Of a DNA stretch of 64,000 nucleotides, positions 26,970 to 35,516 are shown piece by piece. This DNA is from Telluria sp042683405 (lineage in GTDB: Bacteria > Pseudomonadota > Gammaproteobacteria > Burkholderiales > Burkholderiaceae_D): contig NZ_JBHUJS010000003.1 in the NCBI RefSeq assembly GCF_042683405.1, positions 744,001-808,000 of the forward strand. Direction: 5' to 3'. The notes under the pieces are model-generated. The model did no database searches. It was not told the origin of the DNA and was given only the letters and a program-made list of their open reading frames with translations. Numbering within the stretch: position 1 is the first letter of the stretch; each line of letters starts with the position of its first letter. The position numbers and the translations under genes are program-made.

Positions 26970-28341
26970 AAAATTCATCCGCAAAATCCTCGGCAAAAAA
27001 GAGGGAGCCAACGGCAACACCGAGCCCGTCGTGCTCGGGCCCGGGCAGCACAAGATCGACCCCAAGCTGGTGTCGTCGAATGCGCTGCGCGTGACCCAGA
27101 CCTTGCAGGATGCGGGCTATGAAGCATTCGTGGTGGGCGGCGCGGTGCGCGACCTGCTGCTGGGCGTGAAGCCCAAGGATTTCGATATCGCGACCAACGC
27201 GACGCCCGAGCAGGTCAAGCGCCTGTTCCGCCGCGCTTTCATCATCGGCAAGCGCTTCCAGATCGTGCACGTGATGTTCGGACAGGACCTGCTGGAAGTG
27301 ACGACCTTCCGCGGCGCCTCGCAGGACAACGCCCCCAAGGACGAGCATGGACGCGTCCTGCGCGACAATAACTTCGGTCCGCAGCACGAGGATGCGGCGC
27401 GGCGCGACTTCACCATCAACGCGATGTACTACAACCCTGCCACGCAGGAAGTGCTGGACTACCACGGCGGCATCGAGGACATCGCCTCCAAACAGCTGCG
27501 CATCATCGGCCAGCCGGAAGCCCGCTACCGCGAAGATCCCGTGCGCATGCTGCGCGTGGTGCGCTTCGCCGCCAAGCTGCAGTTCACGATCGAGCCTGCC
27601 ACGCGCGCGCCCATCCCCGTGATGGCGCCACTGATCAATAACGTGCCCGCCGCGCGCGTGTTCGACGAGATGCTCAAGCTGCTCATGAGCGGCCACGCGC
27701 TGGCCTGCCTCCAGCAACTGCGCAAGGAAGGCCTGCACCACGGCCTGCTGCCGCTGCTGGACGTCGTGCTGGAGCAGCCGATCAGCATGAAGTTCGTGAC
27801 GCTGGCGCTGGAGTCCACCGACCGCCGCGTCATGGCCGGCAAAGGCGTCTCGCCGGGCTTCCTGTTCGCGTCGCTGCTGTGGCACCAGGTGCTGGAAAAG
27901 TGGAATGCGTACAAGGCCGCCGGCGAATCGCCGATCCCTGCCCTGCACCTGGCCGCCGACGACGTGCTGGAAGACCAGACCGAAAAGCTCGCGCTGCAGC
28001 GCCGGATCGGCTCCGACATGCGCGACATCTGGTCGATGCAGCCGCGCTTCGAGCGCCGCCAGGGCAAGGCGCCGATCAAGCTGCTGGAGAATCCGCGCTT
28101 CCGCGCAGGCTACGACTTCCTGCTGCTGCGCTGCGAATCGGGTGAACTGGACGCCGAACTGGGCGAATGGTGGACTGCCTTCTACGAGGCCGACCCGGAG
28201 CAGCGCGAGGAACTGATCGCGAACGCACCGAGCGGCAACGGCGGCGCCAAGCGCAAACGCAGTCCGCGGCGTGGTCCGCGCAGCCGCAACCGCGGCGAGA
28301 ACGGCGGCGGTTCCGGCGGCTCGGGCGACGGCGGGGAATGA
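26962..28341 (+). CDS. pcnB: Poly(A) polymerase I
   Basis: 459 residues. Class II nucleotidyltransferase head with VVGGAVRDLLLGVKPKDFDIATNATPE around residues 56-84 (catalytic DFD), the RRDFTINAM segment and an RNA-binding neck. The C-terminal ~40 residues are Lys/Arg/Gly/Ser-rich and low-complexity (KRKRSPRRGPRSRNRG), a common RNA-binding tail. Adds A-tails that target RNAs for decay. Overlaps folK by an ATGA. Confidence 0.97.
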   Translation: MIKKFIRKILGKKEGANGNTEPVVLGPGQHKIDPKLVSSNALRVTQTLQDAGYEAFVVGGAVRDLLLGVKPKDFDIATNATPEQVKRLFRRAFIIGKRFQIVHVMFGQDLLEVTTFRGASQDNAPKDEHGRVLRDNNFGPQHEDAARRDFTINAMYYNPATQEVLDYHGGIEDIASKQLRIIGQPEARYREDPVRMLRVVRFAAKLQFTIEPATRAPIPVMAPLINNVPAARVFDEMLKLLMSGHALACLQQLRKEGLHHGLLPLLDVVLEQPISMKFVTLALESTDRRVMAGKGVSPGFLFASLLWHQVLEKWNAYKAAGESPIPALHLAADDVLEDQTEKLALQRRIGSDMRDIWSMQPRFERRQGKAPIKLLENPRFRAGYDFLLLRCESGELDAELGEWWTAFYEADPEQREELIANAPSGNGGAKRKRSPRRGPRSRNRGENGGGSGGSGDGGE

Positions 28342-28811
28342 TCGCCTACATCGGCATCGGCGCCAACCTGGGTGACGCCCGCGCCAACGTCGAGGACGCG
28401 CTGGAGCGCATCGCGCGCATGCCTCACACGATGCTGAAGGCGCGCTCGTCGCTGTACCGCACGGCGCCGATCGATTCGTCCGGCGACGATTACATCAACG
28501 CGGTTGCCTGCGTCGACACCGCGCTGGACGCGCACGGCCTGCTCGACGCCTTGCAGGCGATCGAACTGGCGCACGGGCGCGAGCGGCCCTACCGCAATGC
28601 GCCGCGCACGCTGGACCTCGACGTCCTGCTCTACGGCGACGCCATCATCGACAGCGCGCGCTTGCAGGTGCCGCATCCGCGCATGACGGCGCGCGCGTTC
28701 GTGCTTGCTCCCTTGCTCGAGATCGCGCCGCAGGCCGATATTCCCGGCGCAGGTCCCGCCGCGGCTTTCCTCGCGGGCGTCGCAGGCCAGGCGATCGAAA
28801 GGCTCGCGTGA
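28338..28811 (+). CDS. folK: 2-amino-4-hydroxy-6-hydroxymethyldihydropteridine pyrophosphokinase
   Basis: 157 residues from ATG 28338, coupled to pcnB by an ATGA overlap. HPPK motifs: IGIGANLGDARANV at the N-terminus, SSLYRTAPI, NAVACVDT, RNAPRTLDLDVLLYGD and PHPRMTARAFVLAPL. Transfers pyrophosphate from ATP to the pterin in folate synthesis. The next gene starts within its stop codon. Confidence 0.97.
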   Translation: MIAYIGIGANLGDARANVEDALERIARMPHTMLKARSSLYRTAPIDSSGDDYINAVACVDTALDAHGLLDALQAIELAHGRERPYRNAPRTLDLDVLLYGDAIIDSARLQVPHPRMTARAFVLAPLLEIAPQADIPGAGPAAAFLAGVAGQAIERLA

Positions 28812-29167
28812 TGCTGTTCCCTCAGATTCCCGTCGTGGTGCAGACGGCCGTCCTGCTGGCACTGTCGAACATCTTCATGACCTTTGCCTGGTACGGGCAC
28901 CTCAAGAACATGGCGTCCAAGCCTTGGCTCGTGGCCGCGCTGGTCAGCTGGGGCATTGCCCTGTTCGAGTACCTGCTGCAGGTTCCGGCCAACCGCATCG
29001 GGCACACCGAGCTGTCGCTGTCGCAGCTGAAGATCATGCAGGAGGCGATCACGCTGACGGTGTTCGTGCCGTTCGCGATGTTCTACATGAACCAGCCGTT
29101 CAAGCTCGACTACGTGTGGGCCGGCCTGTGCCTGATGGGCGCGGTCTACTTTATCTTCCGGTCGTAA
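28808..29167 (+). CDS. DUF486 / DMT-family small membrane protein
   Basis: 119 residues (or 118 from the adjacent ATG at 28811; the first codon GTG at 28808 overlaps the folK stop). Four hydrophobic helices and the DUF486 pattern FMTFAWYGHLKN...EYLLQVPANRIG...LKIMQEAITL. Probably an EmrE-like half-transporter of unknown substrate. Last gene before a terminator, so it closes the AI-2E-hda-HAD-pcnB-folK run. Confidence 0.92.
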   Translation: MMLFPQIPVVVQTAVLLALSNIFMTFAWYGHLKNMASKPWLVAALVSWGIALFEYLLQVPANRIGHTELSLSQLKIMQEAITLTVFVPFAMFYMNQPFKLDYVWAGLCLMGAVYFIFRS

Positions 29168-29194
29168 GCAGTTTTTTGGCGGCCGCATTACACT

Positions 29195-29216
29195 GGCGCT
29201 TTGTTGCGCCTTTTTT
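29195..29216 (+). terminator. Rho-independent terminator before panB
   Basis: A 5-bp GC stem (GGCGC / GCGCC) with a 6-base loop and a T6 run, 28 bases after the DUF486 stop. Confidence 0.7.
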
Positions 29217-29236
29217 ATTGAACTGACGGGGGACCT

Positions 29237-30097
29237 ATGAGCGGGTATTTGCAGGGCAAGGACATGGCGGGCGGCGACAAGCCGGTGACGCCAGCGAAAC
29301 CGGTGGCCAAGGCGGTCACGGTGCCTTCCCTGAACGCCATGCGCGCGGCAGGCAGCAAGATCGCCATGCTGACCTGTTACGACGCCAGCTTCGCGTCGCT
29401 AATGGACCGCTGCGGCGTGGAAGTGCTGCTGATCGGCGATTCGCTCGGCATGGTCTGCAGTGGCCACACCTCCACCCTGCCGGTAACGGTGGACGACATC
29501 GCGTACCACACCGCCGCAGTCGCGCGCGGGAACAGCAACGCGCTGGTGGTAGCTGACCTGCCGTTCGGCGCCTACGGCACGCCGGAGACCGCCTATGCCA
29601 ACGCCGTCAAGGTGATGCAGGCCGGCGCGCAGATGGTCAAGCTGGAAGGCGGCGCGTGGCTGGCCGATACCGTGCGCTTCCTCACCGAACGCGCGGTGCC
29701 GGTGTGCGCGCACGTCGGCCTGACCCCGCAGTCGGTGCACCAGCTGGGCGGTTACAAGGTGCAGGGCAAGACCACCGAAGGCGCGGACACCATGAAGAAG
29801 GATGCGCTGGCGCTGCAGGCGGCCGGCGCGCAGCTGATCGTGCTGGAAGCGATTCCGTCCGCACTCGGCAAGGAAGTTACCGAGCTGCTGGCGATCCCCA
29901 CCATCGGCATCGGCGCGGGCCCGGACTGCTCGGGCCAGGTGCTGGTCATGCACGACATGCTGGGCGTGTTCCCCGGCCGCAAAGCGCGCTTCGTGAAGAA
30001 CTTCATGGAAGGGCAGACCAGTATCGAGGCAGCCGTTACCGCCTACGTCAGCGCGGTGAAGGACGGATCGTTCCCCTCTGTGGAACACTGCTTCTGA
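29237..30097 (+). CDS. panB: 3-methyl-2-oxobutanoate hydroxymethyltransferase
   Basis: 286 residues. First committed step of pantothenate synthesis: ketoisovalerate + methylene-THF to ketopantoate. Core motifs TCYDASFASLMDRCGVEVLLIGDSLGMV, LPFGAYGTPE, VKLEGG and GIGAGPDCSGQVLVMHDMLG are intact. About 25 N-terminal residues ahead of the family core look non-conserved, so the true start could be a later ATG. Followed by thpR after 7 bases; panC is not in the window. Confidence 0.96.
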   Translation: MSGYLQGKDMAGGDKPVTPAKPVAKAVTVPSLNAMRAAGSKIAMLTCYDASFASLMDRCGVEVLLIGDSLGMVCSGHTSTLPVTVDDIAYHTAAVARGNSNALVVADLPFGAYGTPETAYANAVKVMQAGAQMVKLEGGAWLADTVRFLTERAVPVCAHVGLTPQSVHQLGGYKVQGKTTEGADTMKKDALALQAAGAQLIVLEAIPSALGKEVTELLAIPTIGIGAGPDCSGQVLVMHDMLGVFPGRKARFVKNFMEGQTSIEAAVTAYVSAVKDGSFPSVEHCF

Positions 30098-30104
30098 GGC
30101 GATC

Positions 30105-30608
30105 ATGAGCGTGCGCCTGTTCCTCGCATTGTGGCCGGACGAAGCGATCCGGCAGCGGCTGACGGAGTGGCGCGACGCGTGGCGCTGGCCCAACCACGCC
30201 GCGCCGGTGGCGGACGCGAAGCTGCATCTGACGCTCAACTTCCTGGGCAGCGTGGAAGAAGAACGGCTGCCCGAACTGGTGGCAGGATTCGAGGTGCCGT
30301 TTACGCCGTTCGAGGTCGAGCTGGGAAGGCCGGTGGTATGGCACCAGTCGATCGCGGTGCTCGAGCCGCTGGCGATTCCGCCTGAACTGATCGAGCTGCA
30401 TGCGCGCCTGAACGAACGCGTGGCGGCGCTTGGCCTGCCAGTCGAGGAGCGCGCCTACAAGCCGCACGTGACCATGGCGCGGCGGGCGGGCAATGCCACG
30501 CCGCCACAGGGCCTGGAAGCGCTGCGGTGGCAGGTGGATGGGTATGCGCTGGTGCAGTCCAAGCTCGGCGCCGGCGCCGAATACGGCGTTGTACGCTCGT
30601 ATTCATAG
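30105..30608 (+). CDS. thpR: RNA 2',3'-cyclic phosphodiesterase (2H family)
   Basis: 167 residues. Two HxT motifs, HLTL at 41-44 and HVTM at 121-124, define the 2H phosphoesterase / 2'-5' RNA ligase family. It opens 2',3'-cyclic phosphates on RNA ends. It lies 7 bases after panB, probably co-transcribed without a known metabolic link. Confidence 0.95.
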   Translation: MSVRLFLALWPDEAIRQRLTEWRDAWRWPNHAAPVADAKLHLTLNFLGSVEEERLPELVAGFEVPFTPFEVELGRPVVWHQSIAVLEPLAIPPELIELHARLNERVAALGLPVEERAYKPHVTMARRAGNATPPQGLEALRWQVDGYALVQSKLGAGAEYGVVRSYS

Positions 30609-30638
30609 GGGACATTCCCCAGCGGGGACCGTCCCCAA
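30609..30638. repeat. GGGGAC/GTCCCC repeat between convergent genes
   Basis: GGGGACATTCCCC and GGGGACCGTCCCC stand side by side between thpR and the converging aldehyde dehydrogenase gene. Same family as the element at 23244. Confidence 0.7.
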
Positions 30639-30641
30639 CCT

Positions 30642-32126
30642 TCACACCTGGATCCAGGTGGTTTTCAGCTCGGTGTATTTGTCGAATGCGTGCAGCGACT
30701 TGTCGCGGCCATTGCCCGACTGCTTGTAGCCGCCGAACGGTACGGTGATGTCGTCGTTGTCGTACTGGTTCACGTGCACGGTGCCGGCGCGCAGCGCGCG
30801 CGCCGTGCGAATCGCTTTCGACATGTCCGCGGTCCACACCGCCGCCTGCAGGCCGTACTGCGTCGCGTTGGCCTGGCGTACCGCCTCGTCGAGGTCGGTG
30901 AACGTCAGTACCGACAGCACGGGGCCGAAAATCTCTTCCTGCGCGATCTTCATGCTGCTGTCCACGTTGTCGAACAGCGTCGGCTCGACGTAGAAGCCAC
31001 CTGTGTCGAGCCGCGCCTGCGCGCCGCCGTGCAGCAGCGTGGCGCCCGACTGCTTGCCCGATTCGATGTAGCCCATCACCGTGTTCAGCTGGGTCGCATC
31101 GACGATCGCGCCCATCACCGTTTTCTCGTCCAGCGGATCCCCAGGTGCGAAGCGCGGCATCATCTTCATGGCCTTCTCGAGGAACGCGTCCTTGATCGGC
31201 GCTTCGACGAACAGGCGCGAAGGCGCATTGCAGCTCTCGCCCTGGTTGAAGTAGATCGAGCCGATCGCCGCCTTCACAGCCGCGTCGAGGTCGGGGCAGT
31301 CGGCGCACACGATATTGGCCGATTTTCCGCCCAGCTCCGTCCACGCGCGCTTGAGGTTCGACTGGCCCGCCATCTGCAGGATCTGCTTGCCGACGCGGGT
31401 CGAGCCGGTAAAGGCGATGCAGTCCACGTCCATGTGCAGGCCGAGCGCCTGCCCCGCTTCCGCTCCGTAGCCGGGCAGCACATTGAACACGCCGGCCGGA
31501 ATGCCGGCCTCCAGCGCCAGCTCCGCGAGCCGCAACGCGGTCAGCGGCGACTTTTCGGACGGCTTGAGCACCAGGCTGTTGCCTGCGGCGAGCGCAGGGC
31601 CGATCTTCCACGCAGCCATGATCATCGGGTAGTTCCACGGGACGATGGCTGCCACCACGCCGACCGGCTCGCGGGTGATGAGCGCGAGGCTGTTGTCCGG
31701 CGTCGGCGCGACCTGGTCGTAGATCTTGTCGACCGCCTCGGCATACCAGCGGATGCAGTTCTGCGTGGCCGGTACGTCGACGGCACGGCTGTAGCGGATC
31801 GGCTTGCCCATGTCGAGGGTTTCGAGCAGGGCAAGCTCGTCCTGGTGCTGCATGATCAGGTCCGCGAAGCGGATCAGGATGCGCTTGCGTTCGGCCGGCG
31901 CAGCGCCGGCCCAGCGGCGGTCCTCGAAGGCGGCACGCGCGGCGGCGACAGCGGCATCCACGTCGGCAGCTTCGCAACGCGCGACTTCCGCCAGCTTGCG
32001 GCCATCGATGGGGGACAGGCAGTCGAAGCGCTTTCCCGACAGCGCGTCGACGCGTTTGCCATCGATGAAAGCGCGGCCGTCGATGGAGAGTGAGGCGGCG
32101 CGGTCGTGCCAGGTGGTAGTGGACAT
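30642..32126 (-). CDS. puuC: Aldehyde dehydrogenase, PuuC-like
   Basis: 494 residues from ATG 32126 with an AAGGA site 8 bases upstream. Catalytic Cys299 (NQGESCNAP), Glu264 (WTELGGKS), Asn165 (PWNYP) and Lys188 are present. The closest type is gamma-glutamyl-gamma-aminobutyraldehyde dehydrogenase of the putrescine pathway; substrate by similarity and context (puuA, puuD, spuC and gabD lie within 10 kb). It could also act on free 4-aminobutanal or hydroxypropanal. Confidence 0.88.
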   Translation of the reverse strand: MSTTTWHDRAASLSIDGRAFIDGKRVDALSGKRFDCLSPIDGRKLAEVARCEAADVDAAVAAARAAFEDRRWAGAAPAERKRILIRFADLIMQHQDELALLETLDMGKPIRYSRAVDVPATQNCIRWYAEAVDKIYDQVAPTPDNSLALITREPVGVVAAIVPWNYPMIMAAWKIGPALAAGNSLVLKPSEKSPLTALRLAELALEAGIPAGVFNVLPGYGAEAGQALGLHMDVDCIAFTGSTRVGKQILQMAGQSNLKRAWTELGGKSANIVCADCPDLDAAVKAAIGSIYFNQGESCNAPSRLFVEAPIKDAFLEKAMKMMPRFAPGDPLDEKTVMGAIVDATQLNTVMGYIESGKQSGATLLHGGAQARLDTGGFYVEPTLFDNVDSSMKIAQEEIFGPVLSVLTFTDLDEAVRQANATQYGLQAAVWTADMSKAIRTARALRAGTVHVNQYDNDDITVPFGGYKQSGNGRDKSLHAFDKYTELKTTWIQV

Positions 32127-32240
32127 GGGTGTTCCTTGTGCATTTTCGATAATTTTTAAATATACCAGCGATCCCGCCATTTCAGCGGATGCGGCTACCG
32201 GAGATTCAGTAAGGGTCCCCCGCTTCCGCAGGGTGCCGGG

Positions 32241-33047
32241 TCATTCAAGCGGGCGGGTCGGGCCGGATTTCATGCCGGCGGCGCGGATGGCGGCATTGAG
32301 CGCGTCGATGCGCGACTGCATGGACGGGTGCGATGCGGCATAGTGGGACAGCTCGGTCAGCGCGTCCGGCTCGCCCTTCATCGATTCGAACAGCTCGGTC
32401 GCGCCGCCAGCGTGGCCATAAAGGCAATTCAGCGTGCGCAGGGCGGCGGCATCGGCCGCCTCCTCGCGGCTGCGCGAGTAGCTTGCCGCGCCAAGGTGGC
32501 CGACCGGGGCAAGCAGCTCGGTCAGGCCGGCGTCGCTCCCGAGCAGCACCGCCGACACGCCGAACAGCACGAGGCCGCGTCCCAGGCCGCGCAGGTGGTC
32601 GCGGTGCGTGATGTGCGCAAGCTCGTGGGCGAGCACGAACGCCAGCCCGTTCTCCGATTTCACTTCGTCCATCAGCCCTGAAAAGACGACGATCTGCCCG
32701 CCGGGCATGACGGCCGCATTCGGCGTTTCCGATTCCGCGAACGTGACCCGGGCCGGGGTGCGCACCCCGGCACAGGCGCGCATGCCGTCCACCATGGCCT
32801 GCAGGCGCACTTGCTGCGGCGCCGGCTTTCCCTGCGCCGGGGCCGGCGTTGAAGGCATCAGCTCGTACAGCCGGGCCTCCGTCTCGTGGCTCATGTTGTC
32901 CACCATCGCGTCGACCGCAAGCCCCAGCAGCCAGAAGCCCACCGCCGCGATCACGGCGATCACGCCCAGGATCACCACGAAATCCTTCAGCGGGTGCTCC
33001 TGCGAGACATTGTCGTTCTGCCCGGGGAGCGAAGGCTTGTATTCCAT
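32241..33047 (-). CDS. Membrane-anchored M48 metalloprotease
   Basis: 268 residues. An N-terminal transmembrane anchor (about 23-47) precedes an M48 domain with HELAHITHRDH (HEXXH) and the third-ligand region SRSREEAADAAAL. Unlike HtpX it has one clear N-terminal anchor. It begins 5 bases after a YbjQ-like gene and is the last of a three-gene unit with two YbjQ genes. Likely a quality-control protease; substrate unknown. Confidence 0.9.
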   Translation of the reverse strand: MEYKPSLPGQNDNVSQEHPLKDFVVILGVIAVIAAVGFWLLGLAVDAMVDNMSHETEARLYELMPSTPAPAQGKPAPQQVRLQAMVDGMRACAGVRTPARVTFAESETPNAAVMPGGQIVVFSGLMDEVKSENGLAFVLAHELAHITHRDHLRGLGRGLVLFGVSAVLLGSDAGLTELLAPVGHLGAASYSRSREEAADAAALRTLNCLYGHAGGATELFESMKGEPDALTELSHYAASHPSMQSRIDALNAAIRAAGMKSGPTRPLE

Positions 33048-33052
33048 CGTTC

Positions 33053-33510
33053 TCAGTCGCGGTAATAGATGGCGGTGCCGTAGGCGAGCACTTCGACCGA
33101 ACCGACACTGCCCGGTGCGGCGCCGGAGATCGACGAGGTTTCGATGCGCAGGTTGACGATTTCGTGCGCACCCGGGCAGCTTTCCTTCAGGCGCAGCACG
33201 GCTTCACGGCGTGCGCGGTCGATCAGGGTTTCGTGCGATTTGACTGCGCCGCCGACCAGCGAGCGCAGGGAAGCAACCGCGCGCTTGAAGTAGTCGATCG
33301 CCACCACGCAGCTGCCATGCACCAGCACGCTGCTTTCGACGCGCCGGGCCGGCTGCAGCAGGTAGCGCGACGAGGTCGATGGCAGGTGCAGCCACTCCTT
33401 CTCGCGCTGGACGATGGAACGGTAATGCCTGGCCTCTGCCGCGCGCCCGAACACGTAGCCCAGTACGATTGGAATGATCCAAATCGCAAGCGTATCAGGA
33501 TCTCGAACAT
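33053..33510 (-). pseudogene. YbjQ-family (heavy-metal-binding domain) gene with an apparent 1-base frameshift
   Basis: The YbjQ/DUF74 body reads in one frame from about 33490 down to 33053 (ILGYVFGRAAEARHYR in style, then SSVLVHGSCVVAIDYFKRAV...). That frame has a stop at about 33514 and no good start. The natural start is ATG 33510 (MFEILI), 4 bases after the upstream ybjQ stop, in the adjacent frame. Adding one base near 33494 joins them into a protein of about 152 residues whose first ~20 residues form a membrane helix. So the gene is either mutated or holds a sequencing error. Second gene of ybjQ-ybjQ-M48. Confidence 0.7.
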
Positions 33511-33514
33511 GAAA

Positions 33515-33829
33515 TCAGTCCACCGTCACCGCGGTGCCGTAGACATAGATCTCCGCCGCGCCCTGCGCGACCGACGAGGTCGAGAAGCGCACGTTGACGA
33601 TGGCGTTGGCGCCCATCTGCGCTGCCTGCGATTTCATGCGCTCGATCGCGTGGTCGCGCGACTCTTCCAGCAGCTCGGTGTAGCCGCGCAGTTCGCCGCC
33701 CACGATGTTCTTCAGGCCTGCCATGATGTCCCGGCCGACGTGTTTCGCGCGCACGGTGCTGCCCGACACGACGCCGTGGCAGGCACTGATCGTCTTGCCC
33801 GGGATGGTTTCGATATTCGTCATCAACAT
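33515..33829 (-). CDS. YbjQ-family protein (DUF74)
   Basis: 104 residues from ATG 33829 with an AAAGGA site upstream. Family hallmarks ETIPGKTISACHGVVSG, GGELRGYTELLEESR and GANAIVNVRFSTSSV. Forms pentamers in solved relatives; function unknown, metal binding is only a family label. First gene of ybjQ-ybjQ-M48, with gaps of 4 and 5 bases. Confidence 0.9.
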   Translation of the reverse strand: MLMTNIETIPGKTISACHGVVSGSTVRAKHVGRDIMAGLKNIVGGELRGYTELLEESRDHAIERMKSQAAQMGANAIVNVRFSTSSVAQGAAEIYVYGTAVTVD

Positions 33830-33846
33830 GGTGTGGTTCCTTTGCC

Positions 33847-33860
33847 TTGCAAAATTGCAA
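33847..33860. promoter_or_regulatory. TTGCAA-AA-TTGCAA double palindrome
   Basis: Two copies of the palindrome TTGCAA separated by AA, 18 bases upstream of the ybjQ start and in the ybjQ/symporter divergent region. Operator-like, binder unknown. It also contains part of the ribosome-site region, so it may be chance. Confidence 0.3.
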
Positions 33861-34045
33861 AGTAGTAATTTATCAGCTTTTGCTCCCCATTTTTTTGTTT
33901 CCGCCGGAATGGCGCCCTGTTTCAATTTTTTTTTGGTCCCGGCCAATGACCCTGCGGCGGTTTTCTGGGGCTATAATCGCGAATTTTTCGGACGGCAAAT
34001 TTCCTGCCGCTACTTCGGCCCGGCCCCTGCGGAGCAAACACCTAC

Positions 34046-35509
34046 ATGAACGCCACCCTGATTTCTTTTGTTGCGCTGTATTTACTCGGCACCCTCGCGC
34101 TGGGCGTGTGGGCCGGCTCGCGCATCAAGAACACTGCCGACTTCGCCATCGCCGGTCGCAGCCTGCCGCTCATCATGGTGGTCACGACCACGTTCGCCAC
34201 CTGGTTCGGCGCCGAAACGGTGATGGGCATCCCGGCCAAGTTCGTGCAGGGCGGCCTGTCGGCCATCGTCGAGGACCCGATCGGCGCGGGCACCTGCCTG
34301 ATCCTGGTGGGCATGTTCTTCGCGGCCCGTCTGTATAAACTGAACCTGCTGACGATCGGCGACTACTACCGCCAGCGCTATGGCAAGGGCATCGAAGTGT
34401 TCTGCTCGTCCGCGATCATCCTGAGCTACCTGGGCTGGGTGGCCGCGCAGATCACCGCGCTCGGCCTCGTGTTCTCCGTGCTGACCAACGGCGCGATGTC
34501 CGAGACCGCCGGCATGATCGTGGGGACGCTGGCGGTGCTGATCTATGTGGTGGTGGGCGGCTTCCTGGCCGTGGCGCTGACCGACTTCATCCAGATGATC
34601 GTGCTGGTGGTCGGCCTGTCGGTCATCGCGTACTTCTCGGCAGACCTGGCCGGCGGCGCCGCCAACGTCCTGGCCACCGCGGACGCGAGCTCGCTGTGGA
34701 ACTTCCTGCCGCCGGCGACCTTTACCGATATCGCCTTCTTCATCGGCGCGGCCGTGACCATGATGTTCGGCAGTATCCCGCAGCAGGACGTGTACCAGCG
34801 CGTGATGTCCGCCAAGGACGCGCCGACCGCGCGCACCGGCGCCGTGATCGGCGGCGCCAGCTACATCCTGTTCGCAGCGGTCCCGATGTTCATCGTGCTC
34901 GCCGCCGTCACCGTGATGGGCCAGGCCGGCCTGGACATGGCAAAGGACGACTACCAGCGCCTGCTGCCGACCTTCATCATGACCAAGATGCCGCTGATTA
35001 TGCAGATCCTGTTCTTCGGCGCGCTGCTCTCGGCGATCAAGAGCACCTCGTCGGCGACGCTGCTGGCGCCGTCCACCAGCTTCGTCGAGAACATCCTGAA
35101 GAACCTCCGCCCCGGCATGACCGACAAGGAGCGCCTGTTCGCAATGCGCTGCTCGATCGTCGTGTTCGCGGCGCTGGTGCTGGTGTATGCGATCGCCATG
35201 CAGGGCACCTCGATCTATGACCTGGTGTCGAGCGCGTACCAGGTCACGCTGGTCGGCGCATTCGTGCCGCTGGTGATGGGCCTGTACTGGAAGCGCGCGA
35301 CGACGCAGGGCGCCATCGTCTCGATCGCGGCGGGTGTGTTCACCTGGATCTTGTTCTTCCCGCAGGTGTCCGGCCTGGGCGAGCAGTTCCCTGGCCAGCT
35401 GGCAGGACTGCTGGCGGCATTCGCCGGCATGGCAGCGGGTTCGCTGGCGCCGCAGGTGCTCAGGAACCGCCACGAAGCGGCCGAACAACTGAAGCAAGCC
35501 AGCGCCTGA
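34046..35509 (+). CDS. Sodium:solute symporter family protein
   Basis: 487 residues, about 13 membrane helices. Conserved FAIAGRSLPLIMVVTTTFATWFGAETVMGIPAKFVQGGL and GALLSAIKSTSSATLLAPSTSFVENI; the last segment has the Ser/Thr-rich Na+ site of helix 8. Substrate unknown. A perfect TATAAT at 33972 may be its -10. Adjacent to putrescine catabolic genes, so polyamine or amino-acid uptake is a fair guess. Converges on the aminotransferase gene with 7 bases between stops. Confidence 0.92.
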   Translation: MNATLISFVALYLLGTLALGVWAGSRIKNTADFAIAGRSLPLIMVVTTTFATWFGAETVMGIPAKFVQGGLSAIVEDPIGAGTCLILVGMFFAARLYKLNLLTIGDYYRQRYGKGIEVFCSSAIILSYLGWVAAQITALGLVFSVLTNGAMSETAGMIVGTLAVLIYVVVGGFLAVALTDFIQMIVLVVGLSVIAYFSADLAGGAANVLATADASSLWNFLPPATFTDIAFFIGAAVTMMFGSIPQQDVYQRVMSAKDAPTARTGAVIGGASYILFAAVPMFIVLAAVTVMGQAGLDMAKDDYQRLLPTFIMTKMPLIMQILFFGALLSAIKSTSSATLLAPSTSFVENILKNLRPGMTDKERLFAMRCSIVVFAALVLVYAIAMQGTSIYDLVSSAYQVTLVGAFVPLVMGLYWKRATTQGAIVSIAAGVFTWILFFPQVSGLGEQFPGQLAGLLAAFAGMAAGSLAPQVLRNRHEAAEQLKQASA

Positions 35510-35516
35510 CGCGGGG

